Part shown: in pieces, positions 26,331 to 34,387 of the stretch
Layout: each line of letters opens with the position of its first letter
How positions within the stretch are numbered: position 1 is the first letter of the stretch
Assembly (NCBI GenBank): GCA_026391005.1
Contig: JAPLEV010000048.1
Coordinates: 30,377 to 94,376 of the forward strand
Direction: 5' to 3'
Length of the DNA stretch: 64,000 bases
From: Flavobacteriia bacterium
GTDB lineage: Bacteria > Bacteroidota > Bacteroidia > Flavobacteriales_D > Crocinitomicaceae
Notes under the pieces: generated by a model
Database searches by the model: none
Told to the model about the DNA's origin: nothing
The model's input: the letters and a program-made list of their open reading frames with translations, nothing else
Program-made: the position numbers and the translations under genes

Positions 26331-26750
26331 TTAAATAATTTCACTTGAATTGAAATGAAATTCACCTTCAATTTGAGCATTTTCGTCAGAATCTGAACCA
26401 TGAACTGCATTCTTTGCTTTGCTTTCAGCGTAAGACTTACGAATAGTTCCATCTGCAGCATCTGCAGGATCGGTAGAACCAATCAATGTTCTGAAATCAG
26501 CTACAGCATTTTCTTTTTCTAAAATAGCAGCTACAATTGGACCTGAGGTCATGTAATCTACCAATTCCATATAAAATGGACGTTCTGAATGAACTTCATA
26601 AAACTTCATCGCCTGCTCCTTGGTCAATTGCGTGTATTTCATGGCTTTTATTGTAAAACCTGATTGGATAATCAAGTCAATAATTTTTCCCATATGTCCA
26701 TTTTCGATAGCATCTGGCTTTAACATTGTAAACGTTCTATTTGTCGTCAT
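26331..26750 (-). CDS. ndk: Nucleoside diphosphate kinase
   Basis: Ndk balances nucleoside triphosphate pools by a phosphohistidine ping-pong mechanism. With the ATG at 26750 the protein is 139 residues and starts [14 protein letters not shown], the typical beginning; an upstream in-frame start at 26771 lies on the promoter and is rejected. The active site is NAVHGSDS with H117. The sequence between about residues 85 and 105 ([21 protein letters not shown]) matches the family nucleotide-binding region. Confidence 0.96.
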   Translation of the reverse strand: MTTNRTFTMLKPDAIENGHMGKIIDLIIQSGFTIKAMKYTQLTKEQAMKFYEVHSERPFYMELVDYMTSGPIVAAILEKENAVADFRTLIGSTDPADAADGTIRKSYAESKAKNAVHGSDSDENAQIEGEFHFNSSEII

Positions 26751-26768
26751 TTTTTCTAATTTTGAGTG

Positions 26769-26776
26769 CAAAGATA
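26769..26776 (-). promoter_or_regulatory. -7 element of ndk
   Basis: On the minus strand TATCTTTG (26776 to 26769) matches TAnnTTTG and lies 18 bases before the ndk ATG. The -33 part is not clear. Confidence 0.6.
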
Positions 26777-26822
26777 AGTAATTAAAAAAAAGTTTACTTT
26801 TATTTCTTTAATCATTTAGTGT

Positions 26823-27365
26823 ATGGCGCCATTTAAATTAATGTTTATTATCCTCACAGCATCTTTATTATGCTGCTGCAGCGAAACAAAAACTAAAAAG
26901 GTGGAAAAACCGCAAATTGACCCAAGCACAGAAACAACTACAACTCCACCAATTAATAAAGTAGACTCAGCGGAAATCACAAAGGAAATACCCAAAAAAA
27001 AAACGAGAAAAATAAACCCTCGAGAGAAAACTGAAAAAAAGAACGATACCCTTACTAATGAAGAAATTATACGTGACAACAAAATCCCTGCTCTTTGGGA
27101 ACAAACCTTTTCATCCGATAAAAAATGGATGGAATTATATTCCTTAAGCAAAACATCCTTTATTACAGGATGGAGAAATGAATTTGACGCTAAACCAAGC
27201 ACGCGCGTTAACGAATACGAACTTGTTTTTTCCTATCGCAGAAGAATGGAAAGTGCTTTTAATAAAACACCTGAATTCATCGAATTCAGCGTACAACGTT
27301 TTTCAAAAGACCCTGATTTTTTATCTTTTATTAAAGCATTTCCACTGCAAGTAAAGCCGGATTAA
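26823..27365 (+). CDS. Lipoprotein of unknown function
   Basis: The 180-residue protein begins with a short signal and lipobox (MFIILTASLLCCC, cysteines at 17-19). A lysine/threonine/proline-rich linker (about 20-80) follows, probably a spacer. The C-terminal 95 residues are predicted alpha/beta with ALWEQTFSSDKKWMELYSLSK and ELVFSYRRRMES. No family was recognised. Its 3' end overlaps the convergent TonB-dependent receptor gene by four bases. Confidence 0.65.
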   Translation: MAPFKLMFIILTASLLCCCSETKTKKVEKPQIDPSTETTTTPPINKVDSAEITKEIPKKKTRKINPREKTEKKNDTLTNEEIIRDNKIPALWEQTFSSDKKWMELYSLSKTSFITGWRNEFDAKPSTRVNEYELVFSYRRRMESAFNKTPEFIEFSVQRFSKDPDFLSFIKAFPLQVKPD

Positions 27366-29782
27366 TTTCCCTTTCTTTTGGCGGCAAATTCAATAATTAT
27401 CCCAATGGTTGGCTGAACAATTCCCGAAGCATTTTCAATGTATTTCGTCTGATAGCGAGTTGGGTCATTTGGATCAGTAACAGGGGCGCCAGTAGCATCC
27501 GTTACGACTATCAATGTAGGAGCCAAGATCGTTTTACGAGCGTATGCATTTTGAATGTCCAAGTAAAAATTCAAGTTGAATTTATCTAAAAACAATTTTT
27601 TATCCACCCTAACATTCAATTGATGGTAATTTGATTCCCGCAATGTGTTCAATTTATTATAATCCAACAAACCAATACCATTTATATCCCAATTTTGTTT
27701 TAAACTTGAAGTAGCAACGTCATAAGGTGTGTAAGGAGAACCTCCAGAAAACAGCCATCGCATGCCAATTTCCCATCCTTTATTGAATCGTTTTCCACCG
27801 GTTAAAGAAACAATGTTTCGGCTATCCCAAGCGGTTGGGACATAATTCAGGTTTTTATCTTGAAATTCAGACTTTACAAATGTATAAGCTATTACAGCAT
27901 AAAACCCTTTAAATAGTTTTTGTTGATACAGCAATTCAAACCCATAAGATCTTCCCATTGATATAGAACGAACCGCTTCATTTCCTACAATTCCGAAATC
28001 AGAACCGACATTAGCTAAACACAAAGAGTCTTTGGTAGAAAAAGGATAGTAGTTGTATTTTTTATAGAAACCCTCCACCGTAAATCGAGAACTAATATCG
28101 GTTAGGTATTCCGCACCAAGTACAAGGTGATCTGCTTGAATATATTTTAAGTCATTTGCCTTATTGATCAATACGCCTTGTGCATCGCGGTATCCGAGTA
28201 TCGTATATGATGGAAGCTGGCGGTAACGAGCAATATTTCCATTGATGGCAATTTTTGGAGTTACCCGAAAATTCACAGAAAAACTAGGTGATAATTGCTT
28301 TAATAAATTGGACATGTTTTTTGAGTAATTCGAACCATCCGCTCGCAAGCCAAGCGATAAGTTTAATTTTTCATTAAAAAACCCCTTACTTAATTGGGAA
28401 AATGCGCTGTATTTACTTAAAAACAGATCTGATTTATAATCAATCGTTACCGGTTGACCTTGAACGGTAATCTTATTATAAGTGGAATTAAAATAACGGG
28501 CGTATTCGTAACCGGCCCCGACATTCCAACGCCAACCATCTTTTTTGTAGGTATGCTCCACACGCACTTTATTTTCCGCTTCAAAAGAAGCATAATCTAA
28601 TATTTTGTTGGCCTGAATTTCTACAAAATCCTTATAGCGAGATGCTGTATTATTCAACATGTTTCTACTTACCACAATGTTTTGAATCCCGTTTTTACTT
28701 GAGTGCATGTAATTAATTCCTAGCGTGTAATTCCATTGTTGTTGCAACGGTAAATTTCCAAGGATGTAATTATTTGCTTCAATTTGAGAAGAATCTGTCA
28801 AATTATCATTCGCACTTGTATTTAATCTAAAATCATCGATGGCACCAAGCCCAATCACAGCTATTTTGTTATTCTTGTTAATCTTGTAATTATACTTAAA
28901 TTGAAAGTCATTATAGGTAGGTAAAATGGGCAATTTAAGCGCAGCAAAAAGAAATTGTAAATAAGATCTTCGGGCAGAAAAGATGAAATTTGAATTCTTT
29001 CCCAAGGGTCCATCGAGCGTAATAGCAGCATCACTAGAACCCAAAGCAAAATTAGTTATCAAGCCATCGCTGTTTCCGTCTTTCTGTTTGAAAGCAATCA
29101 CACTACTCAACCCATTTGCTCGATTGGCTGGGAAAGCGCCCGCATAAAAATCAACCTCGCGAATAAAATTCACATTTAACAAGCCTACAGGACCGCCGCT
29201 ACTTCCTTGCGTAGCAAAGTGATTGATATTAGGAACTTCAATACCATCCAAATAAAATTTATTCTCCCCTGGCGAACCACCTCGAATAATAATATCATTT
29301 CTAAAAGTGGCACGAGATGCTACTCCAGGAAGTGCCGCAATTACACGACTCACATCGCGATTTGCACCAGGAAGCCTTTCTATTTCTGTGGCATTTAAAG
29401 TCTTTAATGAAACAGGAGATTCTACATTTCTTATAAATCTATTTCCTTTTACAATGATTTCTTTTTGTTCGTTAACAAGGAAATCCAGATTAAAATCCAA
29501 TTCGATAGAGCGAGCATTGGTAACTGTAATTTCATTGATTATTTGATCTTTAAACCCGGGACATGTTGCTTTAAAAGAATAAATGCCTGGTGCAATACCA
29601 ACTATCTCATACGAACCATCTTCCTTGGTAATTGCACCTTTTTGTAGTTCGATAATGGTAATCTTTCCTAAAGCGACTGCTTCATTATTGGCAGCGTTAT
29701 ATACATGCCCGCGCACTAATCCATTTTGAGAAAAAGAGGTGAGCGCTAATAGAAGAAAAAAAACGGTGTAAAAAAATTTCAT
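27362..29782 (-). CDS. TonB-dependent receptor with carboxypeptidase-regulatory-like domain
   Basis: The 806-residue outer-membrane protein has a signal peptide ending TSFSQ and a CarboxypepD_reg-like domain (about 22-105, VRGHVYNAANNEAVALGKITI). The plug domain follows (about 115-235, GANRDVSRVIAALPGV, IRGGSPGENKFYLDGIEVPN), then a 22-strand-type barrel rich in aromatic residues. It imports an unknown ligand using TonB energy. No SusD-like partner is adjacent, so polysaccharide uptake is not indicated; a siderophore, cofactor or peptide is possible. Confidence 0.9.
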   Translation of the reverse strand: MKFFYTVFFLLLALTSFSQNGLVRGHVYNAANNEAVALGKITIIELQKGAITKEDGSYEIVGIAPGIYSFKATCPGFKDQIINEITVTNARSIELDFNLDFLVNEQKEIIVKGNRFIRNVESPVSLKTLNATEIERLPGANRDVSRVIAALPGVASRATFRNDIIIRGGSPGENKFYLDGIEVPNINHFATQGSSGGPVGLLNVNFIREVDFYAGAFPANRANGLSSVIAFKQKDGNSDGLITNFALGSSDAAITLDGPLGKNSNFIFSARRSYLQFLFAALKLPILPTYNDFQFKYNYKINKNNKIAVIGLGAIDDFRLNTSANDNLTDSSQIEANNYILGNLPLQQQWNYTLGINYMHSSKNGIQNIVVSRNMLNNTASRYKDFVEIQANKILDYASFEAENKVRVEHTYKKDGWRWNVGAGYEYARYFNSTYNKITVQGQPVTIDYKSDLFLSKYSAFSQLSKGFFNEKLNLSLGLRADGSNYSKNMSNLLKQLSPSFSVNFRVTPKIAINGNIARYRQLPSYTILGYRDAQGVLINKANDLKYIQADHLVLGAEYLTDISSRFTVEGFYKKYNYYPFSTKDSLCLANVGSDFGIVGNEAVRSISMGRSYGFELLYQQKLFKGFYAVIAYTFVKSEFQDKNLNYVPTAWDSRNIVSLTGGKRFNKGWEIGMRWLFSGGSPYTPYDVATSSLKQNWDINGIGLLDYNKLNTLRESNYHQLNVRVDKKLFLDKFNLNFYLDIQNAYARKTILAPTLIVVTDATGAPVTDPNDPTRYQTKYIENASGIVQPTIGIIIEFAAKRKGN

Positions 29783-29977
29783 GTGATTGACATTTAAATA
29801 ATTACAACAAAAAACAAATTATCTTGTTCACAACAACTTAGAATAATTAGTTAATCCTTGATCAGAATTGAGAACAAAAATAAATAATATGCTGCTTGTT
29901 TACAGAAAGAAAGCGAGCAAAAATCAACTAGCGAAAAATTAATTACGCTAAATCGATAAGCAATAGTGACTTGTGGA

Positions 29978-30553
29978 TTAAACAGATTTAATATTTTTTA
30001 CAAATTGTATAAAATTAGCAAGCACCAGCTCACCATGCTCTGTTAAAATAGATTCCGGATGAAATTGAACGCCAAATAGGTTTTCATCAATGCTTTCAAT
30101 CGCCATAATTACACCAGTGGCAGACTTAGCAGTGATAAATTGCTCCTCCAAACCTTCCACCTTCCAACTATGATAAAGTCCCACATTGATCTTATCTGGA
30201 AGATCTTTAAAAAGCACCCCTTTTTTTAAAACATCAACTTGAGCTTTTCTTCCATGCATGACTTCGTTTTGATTTACCAAAACACCTCCCAAGACTTCAG
30301 AAATCGCTTGCATTCCTAAACATATCCCTAAAATTGGTAGGCTATTTCGGCATAATGAAATTATAGAAAACATGTTTTTTTTCTCAGATGGCAATCCTGG
30401 TCCAGGCGATAATACCACGCAATCATAATCATAAACGCTAGAAACATCTAGCTCATCTTCGCGAATTACATCGACCTTACATCCAATATTGATCAAATAA
30501 TGTTGAATATTATAGGTAAATGAATCATAAAAATCAACTAATAATACATGCAT
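29978..30553 (-). CDS. Anthranilate/aminodeoxychorismate synthase glutamine amidotransferase subunit
   Basis: This 191-residue class I glutamine amidotransferase supplies ammonia to a chorismate-using partner. It opens MHVLLVDFYDSFTYNIQHYL, has the oxyanion SPGPGLPSE, the nucleophile C78 in GICLGMQ, and VQFHPES with the catalytic His-Glu. Sequence alone does not separate TrpG from PabA. No trpE or pabB is adjacent, so a solitary pabA or amphibolic subunit is more likely than a trp-operon gene. The two flanking genes point away from it. Confidence 0.88.
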   Translation of the reverse strand: MHVLLVDFYDSFTYNIQHYLINIGCKVDVIREDELDVSSVYDYDCVVLSPGPGLPSEKKNMFSIISLCRNSLPILGICLGMQAISEVLGGVLVNQNEVMHGRKAQVDVLKKGVLFKDLPDKINVGLYHSWKVEGLEEQFITAKSATGVIMAIESIDENLFGVQFHPESILTEHGELVLANFIQFVKNIKSV

Positions 30554-30629
30554 CTTCTACTTTTGTTTTTACTTTGCAAAAATACGAAAGAGATTAAAGC
30601 TCTTAATTATTATTTTTTATTCTAAACTC

Positions 30630-31010
30630 ATGACAAAGAAATCATTCAGTATTCCGGGTGCGCCACCACCGATTGGACCGTATTCACCAGCAATACTTGT
30701 GAATGACACCCTATATATCAGCGGCCAAGTTCCCATTAACCCAGTTTCCGGGGAATTAGTAACAGAAAACATTGAAGCGGCTACGCACCAAGTAATGCAA
30801 AATATACAATCTCTTTTAGCAGAAGCGGGTTTCACCTTTGAAAATGTGGTTAAATGCACTATTTTTATGTTTGAATTCAATGACTTTCAAAAAATGAATG
30901 CAATTTATGCCACCTATTTTGATGCGATGCCGCCAGCAAGAGAAACAGTAGAAATAGCTAGACTTCCATTGGATGCCATGATTGAAATTTCCTGTGTCGC
31001 TGTAAAATGA
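30630..31010 (+). CDS. ridA: RidA family reactive intermediate/imine deaminase
   Basis: RidA hydrolyses 2-aminoacrylate and other enamines formed by PLP enzymes. The 126-residue protein has the family start (FSIPGAPPPIGPYSPA), LYISGQVPINPVSGEL, and the substrate-binding arginine in PPARETVEIARLPLDAMIEI. Length is standard. Its stop overlaps the start of the glycosyltransferase gene by four bases (ATGA), so the two are translationally coupled despite unrelated roles. Confidence 0.92.
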   Translation: MTKKSFSIPGAPPPIGPYSPAILVNDTLYISGQVPINPVSGELVTENIEAATHQVMQNIQSLLAEAGFTFENVVKCTIFMFEFNDFQKMNAIYATYFDAMPPARETVEIARLPLDAMIEISCVAVK

Positions 31011-32974
31011 GTATAAAAACAATTCCTGATTTGGACCTTTCCATAGTTATCGTAAATTACAACGTAGAGTACTTTTTGGAGCAGTGCTTGAACTCAGTAA
31101 TTCAAGCAACGCAACAGTTAAAGACTGAAATAATTGTCGTGGATAACAATAGTTCGGATGGGTCGATCGAAATGTTAAAACTTAAATTTCAAGGCGTTCA
31201 ATTAATCGAAAACAAAGAAAATGTTGGTTTCTCAAGAGCCAACAATCAAGGAATTAAAATTAGCCGAGGAAAGTATTTGCTTCTTTTAAATCCGGATACC
31301 GTAATCGAAGAGCAGACCTTAACAAAGATAGTCTCTCGGATGGATAAAGATGATACTATTGGTGGACTCGGTGTTAGAATGGTGGACGGTAAAGGAAACT
31401 TTCTACCGGAATCAAAGCGAGGATTACCTACACCTATCGTAGCATTTTATAAAATCTTTGGACTTTCTTCCCTTTTTAAAAAATCAAAGAAATTTGGGCG
31501 GTATCATTTAAGTTATTTAAATGAATTTGAAGAAAATGAAATTGAGATCTTAAGTGGCGCTTTTATGTGCATGCGCAAAAAAGTACTGGATGAAATTGGA
31601 CTGCTAGACGAAGACTTTTTCATGTATGGCGAAGACATTGATTTATCCTATCGAATAATTAAATCAGGATACAAAAACCTTTACTTCCCTGATACAACGA
31701 TCATTCATTATAAAGGCGAAAGCACTAAAAAAAGTTCGGTTAATTATGTTTTTGTTTTTTACCGAGCAATGATCATTTTTGCAAAGAAACATTTCAGATC
31801 AGATAATGTATTTTTATTTTCCCTAGCTATAAACAGCGCCATCTACCTTAGAGCTAGTATTGAGATTTCTAAACGCTTAATTTCCTTCCTTTTTCCAATA
31901 ATATTTAATGCAGCGGTAATTTTAAGCGGTCTTTTTGCTTTAACCAACCAATGGCGAATTCGGGATATCACCTTCCCAAATGATGCATTTTATTTGTTAA
32001 TACCCATTTATTTCACAATATGGTCTTTAAATTACCTGATCTTGGGTGCCTTTGATGAACCAATCAAACTTTTAAAGCAATTTAAAGCAATTTTAATTGG
32101 GACGGTAATTATCCTTGTTTTTTATGCGTTACTTCCAAAAGAATTACAGTTCTCTCGACTATATATTCTTATTGGAGCACTCTGGTATTTTTCATGGAAT
32201 CTACTTAATAGATCCCTATTAAACTTATTCTCAGGAAAAGGGTTTGCGCTTAACCGATCAAATAAGCGACGTTTTTTAGTGGTTGGTGATGAAAATGAAT
32301 ACAATCGTGTGAAAGGCATTATTGAGCAAAACTTTACCTCCATTGATGTTATTTATCCTTTAGCAATAAATGAATCTTTTAAAGATTCAATCGGAGACAT
32401 TAGACAACTTCAAGAAATTATTGCTGAAAATAAAATAGACGAAGTGATTTTTTGTGCTAAAAATATCGCGGCGGGAAAAATTATCGAACTGATGACCTCC
32501 ATCAAAAAAATTGATATTGATTACAAAATAGCACAACCTGATGCAGAATTTATTATTGGAAGTAATTCCATTGATACCGGAGGAGAAATGTATGTTCTTA
32601 ACCTAAATGCCTTGAATAATCCAGGTAGTTTAAGATCAAAAAGATTAGTTGATGTGGTCGTTTCAACGCTCTTAATAATCACTTATCCAATCATAACATT
32701 TTGGTTTAAAAATAAAAAAGATTTCTTCGCTAACCTACTGGATGTGCTATTTGCAAAGAAAACATTAGTAGGCTTTTGTGAAAATGAAAAAATGAATGAT
32801 GTGCAGTTACCGCAATTAAAAAAAGGCGTATTAAGTTTTATGGATAATTTTGAGAAACTAGACGCGAGTAATATCGACAAAGTAAACCTAATCTATTGTA
32901 GGGATTATACCCTTTTGAAAGACCTGAAATTAATTGCTAAACATTGGAAAAAATTAGATCGAAGAACTTCATAA
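31007..32974 (+). CDS. Glycosyltransferase family 2 protein fused to sugar-transferase-like domain
   Basis: The 655-residue protein has an N-terminal GT2 domain (about 8-260) with SIVIVNYNV, VVDNNSSDGS, the metal-site equivalent NPDT (95-98) and the acceptor-side GEDIDLSYR. Four or five hydrophobic segments follow (about 265-400). Then comes a Rossmann-like region (RRFLVVGDENEYNRV) and a stretch resembling the membrane helix and tail of polyprenyl-phosphate sugar transferases (KRLVDVVVSTLL, LKKGVLSF, DYTLLKDLKLI). The catalytic core of that second enzyme appears missing, so only the GT2 part is likely active. It probably acts in cell-surface glycan assembly. Confidence 0.78.
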   Translation: MSIKTIPDLDLSIVIVNYNVEYFLEQCLNSVIQATQQLKTEIIVVDNNSSDGSIEMLKLKFQGVQLIENKENVGFSRANNQGIKISRGKYLLLLNPDTVIEEQTLTKIVSRMDKDDTIGGLGVRMVDGKGNFLPESKRGLPTPIVAFYKIFGLSSLFKKSKKFGRYHLSYLNEFEENEIEILSGAFMCMRKKVLDEIGLLDEDFFMYGEDIDLSYRIIKSGYKNLYFPDTTIIHYKGESTKKSSVNYVFVFYRAMIIFAKKHFRSDNVFLFSLAINSAIYLRASIEISKRLISFLFPIIFNAAVILSGLFALTNQWRIRDITFPNDAFYLLIPIYFTIWSLNYLILGAFDEPIKLLKQFKAILIGTVIILVFYALLPKELQFSRLYILIGALWYFSWNLLNRSLLNLFSGKGFALNRSNKRRFLVVGDENEYNRVKGIIEQNFTSIDVIYPLAINESFKDSIGDIRQLQEIIAENKIDEVIFCAKNIAAGKIIELMTSIKKIDIDYKIAQPDAEFIIGSNSIDTGGEMYVLNLNALNNPGSLRSKRLVDVVVSTLLIITYPIITFWFKNKKDFFANLLDVLFAKKTLVGFCENEKMNDVQLPQLKKGVLSFMDNFEKLDASNIDKVNLIYCRDYTLLKDLKLIAKHWKKLDRRTS

Positions 32975-32976
32975 AC

Positions 32977-33008
32977 TTTGATTTACTTAGATTTTTTGCC
33001 TAATTTTG
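32977..33008 (+). promoter_or_regulatory. Promoter of the lipoamide acyltransferase (E2) gene
   Basis: TTTG at 32977-32980, 20 bases, then TAATTTTG at 33001-33008 fits the Bacteroidota consensus. The start site should fall near 33012, 17 bases before the ATG at 33029. Confidence 0.78.
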
Positions 33009-33028
33009 CAGTCTTAAAATACGATAAA

Positions 33029-34360
33029 ATGGCTGAAATAGAAATCAGGCTACCAAAAATGGGAGAAAGCGTTACCGAGGCAACTATAACAAATTGGTTA
33101 AAGATGCCCGGAGACAAAATTGCCATGGATGAGCCATTGGTTGAAGTCGCCACAGATAAAGTGGATAATGAACTCCCATCAGAAGTCGCCGGAACCTTAA
33201 TCAAATGTTTTTTTGAAAAAGATCAAGTAGCGCAAGTTGGCGACGTAATTGCCATCATATCAACCGATGGACCGTCAGAAAATGCGGCTAATACCGGAGC
33301 GAAAGAAAGCCTTGCGGAAATTACGCCTTCAAATACAGCAGCTACTTCTACAATAGATGAAACAATAGTAGCGCCTTCGAACAATGAAGCGAAGGAAATA
33401 AACACGCCACAAGGACAGGCTAAATTCTTTTCTCCCTTAGTTAAAAGTATAGCTCAGAAAGAAGCTGTGAGTCTTGAGCAATTAAACAATATTTCCGGTA
33501 CTGGACAAGATGGTCGAGTGACTAAAAAAGATATACTAGCATTTCTTGAAAATAAAACAGCTACTCCTATAGTGACAACATTACCCGTTGCTGCTCCTGC
33601 TGCTGCAATTACCGAAACAAAAATCAATGCCCCTATTTCAATAGCAAGTGGAGAAGACCAAATTATTGAAATGGATCGCATGCGAAAATTGATCGCAGAC
33701 CATATGGTTATGTCGAAACATGTTTCTCCACATGTCACTTCCTTTGTGGAGGCAGATGTTACCAATATTGTTAATTGGCGAAACAAAGTGAAAAGTAAGT
33801 TTTTTGACACGCATGGCGAAAACATCACCTTCACCCCTATTTTTATTGAAGCGATTGTAAAAGCGATCAAAGATTTTCCAATGATAAATGTTTCAGTAAA
33901 TGGGACAACAATCATAAAGAAAAGTACGATTAATATTGGGATGGCGACGGCGCTTCCTTCTGGGAATTTAATTGTTCCAGTTATAAAAAATGCGGACCGA
34001 CTCAATCTTTTAGGCTTAACAAAAGCAGTGAATGAGTTAGCAAATAATGCACGAAATAACAAGTTAAAACCAGACGATACGTCCGGTGGGACCTACACAA
34101 TGACAAATGTTGGTTCTTTTGGCAATGTGATGGGAACACCCATAATTAATCAGCCGCAAGTGGCTATTATGGCCGTTGGAGCAATACGAAAAATGCCAGC
34201 AGTAATTGAAACACCCCAGGGTGATTTTATAGGAATTCGTCATAAAATGTTTCTCTCTCATTCTTATGACCACAGAGTAGTAGATGGTGCACTAGGAGGG
34301 CAATTTGTACGCAGAGTAGCGGATTATTTGGAGAATTTTGATATTTCTCAAAATTATTAA
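33029..34360 (+). CDS. 2-oxo acid dehydrogenase E2 component (dihydrolipoamide acyltransferase)
   Basis: E2 transfers acyl groups from lipoyl lysine to CoA. With the ATG at 33029 the protein is 443 residues; the in-frame TTG at 32978 lies inside the promoter. Domains in order: lipoyl (1-75, K44 in VATDKVDNE), a Ala/Thr-rich linker, the E3-binding domain (about 130-175, FFSPLVKSIAQKE, GTGQDGRVTKKDI), and the catalytic domain ending LSHSYDHRVVDGALGGQF with the HxxxDG active site. Branched-chain, pyruvate or 2-oxoglutarate use is not decided; the opening resembles branched-chain-type E2s of Bacteroidota. No E1 or E3 gene is adjacent. Confidence 0.9.
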   Translation: MAEIEIRLPKMGESVTEATITNWLKMPGDKIAMDEPLVEVATDKVDNELPSEVAGTLIKCFFEKDQVAQVGDVIAIISTDGPSENAANTGAKESLAEITPSNTAATSTIDETIVAPSNNEAKEINTPQGQAKFFSPLVKSIAQKEAVSLEQLNNISGTGQDGRVTKKDILAFLENKTATPIVTTLPVAAPAAAITETKINAPISIASGEDQIIEMDRMRKLIADHMVMSKHVSPHVTSFVEADVTNIVNWRNKVKSKFFDTHGENITFTPIFIEAIVKAIKDFPMINVSVNGTTIIKKSTINIGMATALPSGNLIVPVIKNADRLNLLGLTKAVNELANNARNNKLKPDDTSGGTYTMTNVGSFGNVMGTPIINQPQVAIMAVGAIRKMPAVIETPQGDFIGIRHKMFLSHSYDHRVVDGALGGQFVRRVADYLENFDISQNY

Positions 34361-34387
34361 TTAACTTTAGCGCTAAATTCATTAAGA

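Noticed and set aside
26816..27202. 128-codon hydrophobic frame opposite the lipoprotein gene at 26823
   Set aside because: It mirrors the low-complexity Lys/Thr linker; the plus-strand frame has a proper lipobox.
33454..34062. 202-codon antisense frame inside the E2 gene
   Set aside because: It lies wholly opposite a strongly conserved acyltransferase; its sequence shows no domain or start signal.
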